Under the pieces are notes generated by a model. That model was given only the letters and a program-made list of their open reading frames with translations. It did no database searches and was not told the origin of the DNA. Positions 8,730-17,062 of a stretch of 63,427 nt of DNA are shown here, piece by piece. The stretch's first letter is position 1, and each line of letters opens with the position of its first letter. The position numbers and the translations under genes are program-made. Source of the DNA: Bacillota bacterium (GTDB lineage: Bacteria; Bacillota; Clostridia; Christensenellales; Aristaeellaceae); contig JAEZHM010000017.1 in the NCBI GenBank assembly GCA_023416585.1, positions 1 to 63,427 of the forward strand, written 5' to 3'.

Positions 8730-8878
8730 GTTACCACCCCTCGGTTCAGGAATTCGCTAGCGCTTTTCTAATAAAAAGGCATTCGCATCCTCTATTTTTC
8801 CAATCACGCCCTTATTTTATTACAATTTTATTAAGCTGTCAATGTCTCTTCTTCATCATCCGTCATATTTAATTCATG

Positions 8879-9754
8879 TTACGAAATTTCCGGTTCATCG
8901 GCGGCTGCTGTTCCCTTGGGAACAAAGCCGGAAAACTCCGTTTCGCCGCCACTTGTCATCTCAATATCCCCGCCGTGCTCCCTTAAAGTATTGCGTACTA
9001 TGAAAAGGCCCATGCCATGGCCTTCCGACTTGGTGGTAATTCCAGGCTGAAAAATGCGGCTTTGATCTTTTAGCGGGATTTCGGGGCCATTATTGGCTAC
9101 AGAAAAACGAAAAGTCTTTAAGTTTTCAGAAAGGGTAATGATCAGGCGGGGATTTTTAGTACCCTTCATGGCATCCAGCGCGTTGTCTATCAGGTTGGCC
9201 AGAACCTTACACATCTCCCAGCCGGGAATGGAAAGGTTTTTCCAGGCGCTGGCAATATGCATCTCTACCTTTACCCCCTGTCTTTCACAGGCGGCCAGCT
9301 TCACTTTGAGCAATGCGTTGACAGTAGGGTTGGCGGTGCGAAGCACGCTGCTGACAGCGCGGATATCGCCGTACACCCGCTCGATATACTCCTGGGCATC
9401 CTTGTATTCCTGCATTTCCATCAGGCTGTAGACCACCTGCAGGTGATTGAGAAAATCATGGCGCTGGGCGCGCAGCGTGTTGTTCAATTCTTCCAATTCT
9501 GAAACAGACTGCTCCATGGACACCACCCGGTCCATCGCTTTGTAAGTACCAAGCGCGTCCCTGATATCCACCACCGCACCAAAGGAAACAAGCAAGGCGG
9601 CAACCGTGATGCCGATACGAATGGCGGATTGGTATACCACCTGTTCGCCGCTTAAAAGCAAGTAAAGGGCAATAGCCATCACCGCCACAATTTGTACGCC
9701 GTTGATGGCAACGGAGTAGACGGCCGTTTTGCGAATGTCCACCTGCTTTTTCAC
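8879..9754 (-). CDS. Orphan sensor histidine kinase, Spo0B/CitA-type dimerisation domain
   Basis: The 291-residue membrane kinase has two N-terminal membrane helices (about 15-35 and 45-65), no extracellular sensor domain, a coiled linker, a phospho-acceptor box QRHDFLNHLQV (as in Spo0B/CitA/DcuS kinases) and a GHKL ATPase domain with N-box NLIDNALDA and G-boxes FSVANNGPE and GHGMGLFIV. Its GTG start is 2 nt after the rarA stop, and the GGGGG site lies inside the rarA end, so it is the last gene of the rarA operon. No response regulator is adjacent, so its partner is unknown. Confidence 0.88.
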   Translation of the reverse strand: MKKQVDIRKTAVYSVAINGVQIVAVMAIALYLLLSGEQVVYQSAIRIGITVAALLVSFGAVVDIRDALGTYKAMDRVVSMEQSVSELEELNNTLRAQRHDFLNHLQVVYSLMEMQEYKDAQEYIERVYGDIRAVSSVLRTANPTVNALLKVKLAACERQGVKVEMHIASAWKNLSIPGWEMCKVLANLIDNALDAMKGTKNPRLIITLSENLKTFRFSVANNGPEIPLKDQSRIFQPGITTKSEGHGMGLFIVRNTLREHGGDIEMTSGGETEFSGFVPKGTAAADEPEIS

Positions 9755-9756
9755 GT

Positions 9757-11064
9757 CTAAACCCCCTTGTCCCTGAGTGCTTTGGCCTTTTGTGTTTTCT
9801 CCTCATGCCCCTGGTCGCTGGGAAGGTAGTACTTTTTCCCCCGTACCTCGGGAGGCATATATTCCTGTTTTACGTAATGGCCAGGGAAATCATGAGGATA
9901 TTTATACCCTTCTCCGCTACCCAGCCTGTCGGCACCCTTGTAATGGGTATCCCGCAAATGGATGGGCACGGGGCCGAAGCCGCCCTTTTGCGCATCCGCG
10001 GCGGCTGCGTCGATGGCCATCACCACGCTGTTGGACTTTGGGCTTTCACAGATGGCAATAATGGCCTGGGCAAGGGGGAGCCTGGCCTCAGGCATGCCCA
10101 CCGTTTGCACAGCTTGCATGGCGGCAGCTGCCTCCAGCATGGCGATGGGGTTGGCAAGTCCCACATCCTCGCTGGCATGGGCAATGATGCGCCTTGCGAT
10201 GAGCCGCGGGTCTACCCCCGCATAATCCAGCCTTGCGAACCAGGCCAGTGCCGCATCACTGTCGGAGCCGCGAAGGCTCTTGCAAAAAGCGCTGAGCATG
10301 TCGTAATAAAGGCTTTCATCGCATCGGAGCATAGGCTTTTGAATGCTCTCCTCCGCAACGGCAAGATCTATATGCTGCATCCCGTTTTCATCCGCAGGAG
10401 TGGTCAAAACGGCCAGTTCCAGGGCATTCAGCGCCGCGCGGACGTCACCGTTAGCAACTTGCGCCAAGTGGGAGAGCGCCTCAGGCGAAACATGAAGCGC
10501 CCGTCCGCCATAGCCCCGCTCCGAATCGGCAATCGCGGCTTTTAATGCTGCTATTACATCTTCTTTTGTTAATGGAAGGAACTGAAACACCCGGCAGCGG
10601 CTGACGATAGCGGGCGTCATGGCGATCATGGGGTTTTCCGTGGTACTGCCAATAAAGCGGATAAGGCCGCGCTCTATGGCGGGCAGTATGCTGTCGGACT
10701 GCGCCTTGCTCCAGCGGTGGCATTCGTCCAGCAATAGATATGTGGCCTGCCCCGAGCGGGTCTGCCGCTCCCCGGCTGCCTTCAACACTTCCCTTACATC
10801 GCTAACCCCGGAGGTGACTGCGTTCATCTGCACAAAGGCAGCCTTTGTCGCGCCCGCCACTATGGCAGCTAGAGTCGTCTTGCCACAGCCCGGAGGGCCG
10901 TAAAATATACTGGAGGTCAGGCGGTCAGCCTCAATAGCCCGACGCAGAAGCCTGCCCGGGCCGATAAGATGACCTTGACCCAAAAACTCCGATAAAGTGC
11001 GCGGCCGCATCCTGTCCGCCAATGGCGAAAGTTGGGCCTGCCCGGTTCCAAAAAACGGCTGCAT
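9757..11064 (-). CDS. rarA: Replication-associated recombination ATPase RarA (MgsA)
   Basis: The 435-residue AAA+ protein has a Walker A motif GPPGCGKTTLA, a Walker B motif LLLDECHRW, a sensor-1 GSTTENP and the C-terminal MgsA tetramerisation region with KGADRLGSGEGYKYPHDFPG. It opens with PLADRMRPRTLSEFLGQ, typical of RarA. It acts on stalled replication forks in the cytoplasm. It sits between a nitroreductase-like gene (5 nt upstream) and a histidine kinase gene (2 nt downstream), forming a tight operon. Confidence 0.95.
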   Translation of the reverse strand: MQPFFGTGQAQLSPLADRMRPRTLSEFLGQGHLIGPGRLLRRAIEADRLTSSIFYGPPGCGKTTLAAIVAGATKAAFVQMNAVTSGVSDVREVLKAAGERQTRSGQATYLLLDECHRWSKAQSDSILPAIERGLIRFIGSTTENPMIAMTPAIVSRCRVFQFLPLTKEDVIAALKAAIADSERGYGGRALHVSPEALSHLAQVANGDVRAALNALELAVLTTPADENGMQHIDLAVAEESIQKPMLRCDESLYYDMLSAFCKSLRGSDSDAALAWFARLDYAGVDPRLIARRIIAHASEDVGLANPIAMLEAAAAMQAVQTVGMPEARLPLAQAIIAICESPKSNSVVMAIDAAAADAQKGGFGPVPIHLRDTHYKGADRLGSGEGYKYPHDFPGHYVKQEYMPPEVRGKKYYLPSDQGHEEKTQKAKALRDKGV

Positions 11065-11069
11065 GAAGC

Positions 11070-11846
11070 CTACTCCTCGTCTTTATCCTCGGTGAAGAGC
11101 ACCCTTGCCGCAGGCGTTTTACCGCCGGCGTCCAATATCCACTGCCTGTTCTTGTCAAAAAGAGCTGCTTCCATATGCAAAAGCGCTATGCCCGTATCCA
11201 GGCTGTTGGGTTCGCCAATCAATGACAGCGACTGGCTGTTCAAACGAAGCTTCCAGGGCTGTCGGTTCATGGCGGAAGGCGCCTCACGAACCGCTTTTGC
11301 CGCTTCCAGGGCATAATCTGGCCAATCCTCTCTCCCGTTTTCCATGAACCATTTCAGTGGCTTACGCTTTCTGTGCACCAGTTCCTGTTTAGGCTCCGCC
11401 GCAAGCCCCAAGGGGATCACCGCAGTGAGCACCTCGCCCGGATACAGATGCACAGGGCTTTCTTTTTTGCGGTATGTACCGCCTACCCAGCAAGTGGCCA
11501 CCCCGCAGGAGGCGGCTTCCAATATAAAGGCTTCCCCACTGATGCCCGCATGGGTCATATGCCTTAAGACTGCGGTATCGGCCATTACGGCAGCAAAGCG
11601 GGTGGCTCCCTTGATTCTCCCATAGTTAAATATCACCGGTGTAAAGAAAGATTCGTCGCAGGCAGCCAACAGGATGCGTACCCCTGGCATACACAGCCTT
11701 GCCGCCGCGTAGGAGAGGGTGGTCCACTGGGACACCTTGGGCACGTCGGAAAAATGCCGGCAGGAAACCCTTTGTGGAATCTGCTCACGCCAGCGTGATA
11801 ATTGAGCTTTGTTATAAAACCCGTTAAAACGCCATTTTTCCTTCAA
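11070..11846 (-). CDS. Nitroreductase-family protein (TM1586-like)
   Basis: The protein of about 258 residues has the arrangement of putative nitroreductases of the TM1586 type: an N-terminal RVSCRHFSDVP segment, a central GISGEAFILEAASCGVATCWVGG FMN-site region, and a second half with SAMNRQPWKLRL. It should bind FMN and reduce an unknown substrate. A TTG start at 11846 is preferred because GGGAGGG lies 6 nt before it; a GTG five codons upstream is the alternative. It heads the rarA operon. Confidence 0.8.
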   Translation of the reverse strand: MKEKWRFNGFYNKAQLSRWREQIPQRVSCRHFSDVPKVSQWTTLSYAAARLCMPGVRILLAACDESFFTPVIFNYGRIKGATRFAAVMADTAVLRHMTHAGISGEAFILEAASCGVATCWVGGTYRKKESPVHLYPGEVLTAVIPLGLAAEPKQELVHRKRKPLKWFMENGREDWPDYALEAAKAVREAPSAMNRQPWKLRLNSQSLSLIGEPNSLDTGIALLHMEAALFDKNRQWILDAGGKTPAARVLFTEDKDEE

Positions 11847-11953
11847 GGTCTTCCCTCCCACCTTAGGCTATTCATAGTATAGTGTACATCCTGGGGCACA
11901 AATGCGCAAGGGAAACCCCTTGTTTCCCATGAACTGCGCACACCATGTGCTCC

Positions 11954-11982
11954 TTGACGGATAAAAAATCAGGGGCTATAAT
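11954..11982 (+). promoter_or_regulatory. Sigma-A promoter of luxS
   Basis: TTGACG (11954-11959) and TATAAT (11977-11982) are separated by 17 nt and lie 26 nt before the luxS start codon. Confidence 0.85.
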
Positions 11983-12007
11983 CGGCTGTATACAAGGAGG
12001 GTTTCCC

Positions 12008-12469
12008 ATGCAGAAAATTGCAAGCTTTTCCATCAATCATGATTCGCTCGTTCCAGGATTATACGTGTCCCGGGTGGATGGGGATGTTGTTACTTATGAC
12101 CTGCGCATGCGCAAGCCCAACCAAGGCGCATATATGACTACAGCAGTAGCCCATACGCTGGAGCATTTGTTTGCCACCTATGTTCGAAACTCAGTTTTCT
12201 CGTCCGCTATCGTTTACGTGGGGCCCATGGGCTGCCGTACGGGCATTTACTTCCTCACGCGGGACAGCATGTCCCGCCAGGATGTGTTGGGTCTTCTACG
12301 GGAATCCTTTGCATTCATCAAGGAATTCGAGGGGGATATTCCCGGCGCCAAGCGCATGGAATGCGGCAATTACCTGGATCAAGATTTGTATGCTTCAAAA
12401 ATAGAAGCCGCCGCCTATTCGGAAGTTCTTTCCAGATGGACGGCGGAGGATATGGCCTATCCCGACTGA
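12008..12469 (+). CDS. luxS: S-ribosylhomocysteine lyase LuxS
   Basis: The 153-residue enzyme has the LuxS zinc motif HTLEH (His49, Glu52, His53) and the third ligand Cys119 in MECGN. The catalytic Cys76 is in PMGCRTG. It cleaves S-ribosylhomocysteine to homocysteine and the autoinducer-2 precursor DPD in the cytoplasm. Start ATG 12008 was chosen over upstream in-frame codons because AAGGAGG lies 7 nt before it and the promoter overlaps the upstream extension. The methionine-cycle operon at 54-59 kb would use the homocysteine it makes. Confidence 0.95.
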   Translation: MQKIASFSINHDSLVPGLYVSRVDGDVVTYDLRMRKPNQGAYMTTAVAHTLEHLFATYVRNSVFSSAIVYVGPMGCRTGIYFLTRDSMSRQDVLGLLRESFAFIKEFEGDIPGAKRMECGNYLDQDLYASKIEAAAYSEVLSRWTAEDMAYPD

Positions 12470-12486
12470 ACATAAGAGGAAGATGT

Positions 12487-12972
12487 ATGGCAGCACCCTT
12501 AAAAACAAATGCTCTGCGCCTGTTGGATGCATCAAGGATCCCCTACCGCACACTTTCTTACGAGTGGGAGGAAGGCCTTTTTGATGGGGAACTGGTGGCA
12601 GGCAAGATCGGCATGAACCCATCGGCCGTATTTAAAACGCTGGTAGCCAAAGGTGAGCGCAAAGGTTATGCCGTTTTTCTTGTGCCTGTTAACAGGGAAC
12701 TGGATTTAAAGGCGGCCGCCATGCTTTTTAAGGACAAAAAGGTTGATTTGATTCATGTCAATGATCTTTTAGGCCTGACAGGTTATATACGGGGCGGTTG
12801 CTCCCCTGTGGGCATGAAAAAGCAGTTTACAACCTTTATGGATGAATCAGCCATGTCATTTGATGAGATTGCCGTCAGCGCCGGCGTGCGCGGGATACAG
12901 ATGGTGATAGACCCCAAAGCACTGGCGGCATTTTTGCATGCACAAACGGGGAAACTGGCCAAAGATGCATAA
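12487..12972 (+). CDS. YbaK/EbsC-type Cys-tRNA(Pro) deacylase
   Basis: The 161-residue protein has the YbaK/ProX fold markers: FKTLVAKGERKGYAVFLVPVNRELD, KAAAMLFKDKKVDLI and the GYIRGGCSPVGMKK loop that carries the substrate-binding residues. Members hydrolyse Cys-tRNA(Pro) formed by mischarging. ATG 12487 has GAGGA upstream and lies 17 nt after the luxS stop, so the two are probably cotranscribed. The 3' end meets the convergent ATPase gene with 2 nt between stops and no visible terminator. Confidence 0.88.
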   Translation: MAAPLKTNALRLLDASRIPYRTLSYEWEEGLFDGELVAGKIGMNPSAVFKTLVAKGERKGYAVFLVPVNRELDLKAAAMLFKDKKVDLIHVNDLLGLTGYIRGGCSPVGMKKQFTTFMDESAMSFDEIAVSAGVRGIQMVIDPKALAAFLHAQTGKLAKDA

Positions 12973-12974
12973 GG

Positions 12975-14039
12975 TCAGGAAGCAGAGCCTTCTGTCAAAG
13001 CATCCACTGTTTCCTTAACCTTACCAAGCGCGTTTTCCCAGCGGTTATAATCCATGGCTGCAATATAGTACTTCTCCAGATCATCATGGCGGGCTTTAGC
13101 TTCCTTCAGGCTTTCCACCGCCCTCTGCAAAAGAAGCTCATGGGCATTGCGGTTGAAGGCCTGTTCCCGGCTGAGCCCTTGGCCTAGTGACAAGGCCTCC
13201 TGAAGGTTCATTGACTCTGATGGGCTTTCCACCGGCCCTGTCACGATGCTTAAGGACAAGCTGGGGAAGTTCAAATGATTCAGTTCTCCCGGAAGCAGTG
13301 GGTTATACAAGCCCAGCACGGGAATACCCCGGGAGAGCGCAATATCCCGGATCCTAGACAGGAGCGGATGCGGGGACAGCCCCCAGGGGGCGCTGATGCA
13401 AACCACCCGTTCCTCCAAAATCGTTGGCAAATACGTCATATAACCCTTTGGGGTGTAGGCTTCGGCAAACAGCTCCCTTTCCTGGGCCAAACCGACACCT
13501 TCGGGCAGCCACTTGTCAGAAGCCTCCTTCGCCAAGCTTTCCACAGAACCTAAGGGAGTGTGTTCCCGCCATTCCCTGGTGCTTAAGTACAAGAGCGGCG
13601 CCGCGGCGCTAAGGTAATCATACACTCGCAAAAAACACCGGGCGATCTCCTCCATGGCATCGCGGATGAGGCGGCGGCTTTTCCCCAACTGATCCTCACG
13701 CAAGCACTCACCCAAGTTCATTATACCGTCTTCCGCGCCGGGCAGCACCGGGTCCACCACGTGGGGAGCTGTGCCGTCGATGAGGGCAAAGCCAAGGCCG
13801 GGAGCGGCAAGGCCATCCAGGCTGTCGGGGTCGCTGGAGCAATGGAAGACTTCCACCTCCTGACTTATTCCCTGCAGATATTCGGCCGCGCGGCGCATAA
13901 GCGTGCTTTTGCCAACACCGGGGCCTCCCTTTAAAATGATCTTGCGGCGGACTTGGTTTCTGGGCAGGATATGGGCAAACCGGCTGTAAAACCCTTGGCT
14001 GGTATTTCCGCCGGGAAAAAAATGGCGCGCTCCTTCCAT
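12975..14039 (-). CDS. P-loop ATPase of the PRK06851 type
   Basis: The 354-residue protein matches the clostridial/bacillar ATPase family that begins HFFPGGNTSQGFYSRF and carries LKGGPGVGKSTLM as Walker A, followed by the family block HCSSDPDSLDG...DGTAPHVVDP. Family members, as I recall them, have a second P-loop in the C-terminal half. Here that place reads ISAPWGLSPHPLL, without a Gly-Lys-Ser/Thr, so the second site looks lost. The function is unknown. It is divergent from the YaiI/YqxD gene, and the two start codons nearly touch. Confidence 0.8.
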   Translation of the reverse strand: MEGARHFFPGGNTSQGFYSRFAHILPRNQVRRKIILKGGPGVGKSTLMRRAAEYLQGISQEVEVFHCSSDPDSLDGLAAPGLGFALIDGTAPHVVDPVLPGAEDGIMNLGECLREDQLGKSRRLIRDAMEEIARCFLRVYDYLSAAAPLLYLSTREWREHTPLGSVESLAKEASDKWLPEGVGLAQERELFAEAYTPKGYMTYLPTILEERVVCISAPWGLSPHPLLSRIRDIALSRGIPVLGLYNPLLPGELNHLNFPSLSLSIVTGPVESPSESMNLQEALSLGQGLSREQAFNRNAHELLLQRAVESLKEAKARHDDLEKYYIAAMDYNRWENALGKVKETVDALTEGSAS

Positions 14040-14091
14040 GATGCACGCTCCTTTCCGTGATGAAGCATTCTATGCAGGAGGATATAAAACC

Positions 14092-14544
14092 ATGAACCTG
14101 CTTATTGATGCGGACGCCTGTCCCGTAACGGACATCGCATTGCGCTTAGCCCTTGCATACCATGTACCGGCTGTGCTGTTTTGTGACAGCGCCCATGAAT
14201 ATTCCCGTAAGGACGCGCAGGTGGTAACGGTGATGCGCGGGGCGGACAGCGTGGATTTTACGCTGGTTAATCGCGTGATGCCGGGAGATATCGTCATCAC
14301 CCAGGATTACGGGCTGGCTGCCATGTGCCTGTCAAAGGGCGCATATGTCTTGCGTCAGGACGGGCTCAAATATACCAATGAAAACATACTGCCGCTTCTC
14401 AATCAGCGCCATGAGGTCAAAAAGAGATTGCGTGCAGGGGGGCACGTAAAAGGCCCCAAAAAGCGGGACAGTGCTCAGAATGATGCTTTTGCAGACGCAC
14501 TGACAGCGCTTCTAAATGAAATCTGTGGTCCAAATTCAGGATAA
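14092..14544 (+). CDS. YaiI/YqxD (UPF0178, DUF188) protein
   Basis: The 150-residue protein carries the family signatures: LIDADACPV at the N terminus, VTVMRGADSVDF, GDIVITQDYGLA and a C-terminal RDSAQNDAFADAL. The pattern of conserved acidic residues resembles PIN-type nuclease folds, but activity is not established. ATG 14092 is chosen for AGGAGG about 10 nt upstream; an in-frame ATG at 14038 lacks one and overlaps the divergent gene. Confidence 0.9.
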   Translation: MNLLIDADACPVTDIALRLALAYHVPAVLFCDSAHEYSRKDAQVVTVMRGADSVDFTLVNRVMPGDIVITQDYGLAAMCLSKGAYVLRQDGLKYTNENILPLLNQRHEVKKRLRAGGHVKGPKKRDSAQNDAFADALTALLNEICGPNSG

Positions 14545-14592
14545 ATCATGGCATTTTCACAGTATTGCTGTTGTTTCTTGAAATACTTTCCG

Positions 14593-14621
14593 TTGACACA
14601 ACCTTACTTTGAGGGTATAAT
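14593..14621 (+). promoter_or_regulatory. Sigma-A promoter of the aspS-gatC/gatA/gatB operon
   Basis: Consensus TTGACA (14593-14598) and TATAAT (14616-14621) with a 17-nt spacer lie just upstream of the T-box leader. Confidence 0.9.
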
Positions 14622-14629
14622 ACGTTCAA

Positions 14630-14930
14630 ATCTTCATAGAAGCGCTTTTGCTTCATTGCGATGATAGGAAGAGTATCCGAAATTTCTTCGTTTCAGAGAG
14701 CCGCCGAAAGGTGAAAGGGTGGCACGGAGCTTTCGGGGAAGAACAGCCTGGAGCAGCCAACCGAAAGGCATAAGCCTAGTAGACTTGGACGGGACCGGCC
14801 CGTTTTCGCCGGAGGCAATCGCCAATTTATCGTGGCTGTTGCTGTTGAGAGGGCCTTAGGCCCAGTGGGGTGGCACCGCGCAAGATCACGTCTTTCGTCC
14901 CGAGCAAGGGATCGAAAGGCGTTTTTTTAT
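14630..14930 (+). promoter_or_regulatory. T-box riboswitch leader with overlapping GAA/AAC specifier
   Basis: Stem I begins with AGTA (14672-14675). The next 7 nt (TCCGAAA) pair with TTTCGGG (14731-14737), which is followed by GAA then GAACA (14741-14745). This is the specifier-loop layout of T-boxes, where the triplet after GAA-N is read: AAC (Asn) at 14742-14744, overlapping GAA (Glu) at 14741-14743. The AGAGAG bulge and GGTGAAA distal loop are present at 14695-14716. The T-box core GGGGTGGCACCGCG (14867-14880) has TGGC in its bulge, matching a tRNA with discriminator G. A terminator (14889-14921, then T7) ends the leader. Confidence 0.93.
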
Positions 14931-14973
14931 ACCCAAAAAGTTTTATGGCTCAAGCTGACGGGAGGAATTTCGA

Positions 14974-17052
14974 TTGAAACGCACGCATTATTGTGGGTCT
15001 TTGCGGGAGGAGCACATCGGGCAAAACGTGACCTGCGCGGGATGGGTGCTGAACAAGCGGGACATGGGCGGCATTCTGTTCGTTGACCTGAAAGACCGGG
15101 AAGGCGTCTTGCAGGTGGTGTTCGACGCAAAGAATGTATCGCCCGAGCACTTTCAAATGGCGGAAGGTTTGCGCATGCAGTCTGTAATCACCGCTTCCGG
15201 CCCCATTAGGCTCCGGGACGCCGAAACGGTGAACCCGAAAATTGAAACAGGTACGGTAGAGATGAAGGCGGAAACACTTGAGATTCTCTCCGTGGCCAAG
15301 CCGCTTCCCTTCTCCCTGGAGGAGGATACAAAAGTGCGGGAAGAGCTGCGCTTGCAGTACCGCTTCCTGGATATCCGCAGGCCGGCGATGCTGAGTGCCC
15401 TGAAGCTTCGAAATCATGTGCAAAAGGCTGCCGAGGATTATCTGCATGATGATGGGTTTATACAGGTGGAAACGCCCATCCTTACCAAATCCACCCCGGA
15501 GGGCGCACGGGACTACCTTGTGCCCAGCCGCGTGCATCCCGGCACATTTTACGCGCTGCCCCAGAGCCCGCAAATTTTCAAGCAGCTTTTGATGGTAGGA
15601 GGAATCGATAAGTATTATCAGGTGGCAAGGTGCTTCCGGGACGAGGATTTACGGGCCGACCGGCAGCCGGAGTTTACGCAGGTGGACATGGAGATGTCCT
15701 TTGTGGATCAGGAGGATGTCCTGACGCATCTAGTCAAGCTTTTCACCTACGTATTCAATACCGTTATGGGTAGGGATTTACCCCATCCCTTCCTTCGCAT
15801 GACCTGGCGGGAGGCCATGGACCTCTACGGCTGCGACAAGCCGGACCTGCGTTTTCATATGCCCATCGTGGACCTCACCGACCTTGCCAAAGCATGTTCC
15901 TTCTCCGTGTTCCGCCAAGCAACCGAAAAGGGGGGGCTGGTGCGGGCCATCAATTGCAAAGACTGCGGGGAAAAGTTCGCAAGAAGCACCATTGAGGAAC
16001 TGACGGACAAGGCTGTTTCCCTGGGTGCAAAGGGCATGGCCTGGATTCTGATCCGGGAAAACGGAGAAGTCAACTCCATACTGCAAAAGTACTTTACAAA
16101 GGCCGAATTTACGGCGCTGCTTGAACGAATGGAAGCCAAGCCCGGCGACTTCATTCTATTTTGCGCAGATAAATTCGAAACGGTCTGCCGTGTGCTTTGC
16201 GGTCTGCGCCTTATGGTGGGAGATTTGCTTAACCTGCGCCCCAAGGACGACTTTCAATTCGTACTGGTGACAGACTTTCCAGAATTTGAATATTCATCGG
16301 AGGAAAACCGGTTCGTGGCCGCCCACCATCCCTTCACCATGCCCTATGCGGAGGATATTCCATACCTGACCAGTGACCCGGGAAGGGTGCGTGCCCAATC
16401 CTATGATGTGGTCTTGAACGGCGTGGAGCTGGGCAGCGGCTCTATACGTATCCACCAAAGGGACATACAGGAGAAGATGTTTGAGGCCCTTGGCTTTTCC
16501 AAGGAGGAATCGGAGAGGCGCTTCGGCTTTCTGTTGAAGGCATTCCAGTACGGCACGCCGCCCCATGGGGGATTTGCCTTTGGCCTGGACCGGCTGGTGA
16601 TGCTGCTCCTTGGCGCCGATTCTCTTCGGGATGTGATCGCCTTCCCCAAAACGAAAGACGCCTCCTGCCTGATGACAGATGCCCCGGACTATGTAGACCA
16701 AGCGCAATTGGATATTTTAAGACTGGGCGTTGCCCATGGGGAAGAAATACCTCACAAGCACAAAACCGACGTTCCTCAAATCCAGGTGGAGCAGGTGGCG
16801 GCACTGGCCAAACTGCACTTAACACCAGCGGAACAAGTGCAAATGGGCGGCGAACTGCAGGCTATTATCGCCTTTGCCGATCAGCTGTCGGAAGTGGATA
16901 CTTTGGATGTACCCATCACCGCCCACGTGGTTAAGGTGAGCAATGTGTTTCGGGAGGATGTCTCTATCATGGAGTTTGACCGTGACACGCTTTTGCAAAA
17001 CGCCCCCACCCGGGATAGCGGCTTCATTACCGTTCCCCTGACGGTGGAGTGA
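14974..17052 (+). CDS. aspS: Aspartyl-tRNA synthetase fused to GatC
   Basis: The 692-residue protein starts at TTG with GGAGG 8 nt upstream. Residues 1 to about 590 are a bacterial-type class II AspRS: OB-fold anticodon domain, motif 2 (CFRDEDLRADRQPEFTQ), GAD insertion and motif 3 (GGFAFGLDRLVMLLLG). The last ~95 residues are a complete GatC: VEQVAALAKLHLTPAE, AIIAFADQLSEVDTLDV, NVFREDV, and NAPTRDSGFITVP. In organisms using GatCAB, a non-discriminating AspRS makes Asp-tRNA(Asn), which the amidotransferase converts to Asn-tRNA. The fusion places charging and amidation in one chain. The gatA start is 10 nt after the stop. Confidence 0.95.
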   Translation: MKRTHYCGSLREEHIGQNVTCAGWVLNKRDMGGILFVDLKDREGVLQVVFDAKNVSPEHFQMAEGLRMQSVITASGPIRLRDAETVNPKIETGTVEMKAETLEILSVAKPLPFSLEEDTKVREELRLQYRFLDIRRPAMLSALKLRNHVQKAAEDYLHDDGFIQVETPILTKSTPEGARDYLVPSRVHPGTFYALPQSPQIFKQLLMVGGIDKYYQVARCFRDEDLRADRQPEFTQVDMEMSFVDQEDVLTHLVKLFTYVFNTVMGRDLPHPFLRMTWREAMDLYGCDKPDLRFHMPIVDLTDLAKACSFSVFRQATEKGGLVRAINCKDCGEKFARSTIEELTDKAVSLGAKGMAWILIRENGEVNSILQKYFTKAEFTALLERMEAKPGDFILFCADKFETVCRVLCGLRLMVGDLLNLRPKDDFQFVLVTDFPEFEYSSEENRFVAAHHPFTMPYAEDIPYLTSDPGRVRAQSYDVVLNGVELGSGSIRIHQRDIQEKMFEALGFSKEESERRFGFLLKAFQYGTPPHGGFAFGLDRLVMLLLGADSLRDVIAFPKTKDASCLMTDAPDYVDQAQLDILRLGVAHGEEIPHKHKTDVPQIQVEQVAALAKLHLTPAEQVQMGGELQAIIAFADQLSEVDTLDVPITAHVVKVSNVFREDVSIMEFDRDTLLQNAPTRDSGFITVPLTVE

Positions 17053-17062
17053 GGAGGCATTT

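Noticed and set aside
14759..14775. GAAAGGCAT after the T-box stem as a Gly (GGC) specifier, by likeness to glyQS
   Set aside because: The helix pairing AGTA-TCCGAAA with TTTCGGG-GAA places the specifier loop at 14741-14744. GGC lies outside that loop and does not suit the downstream operon.
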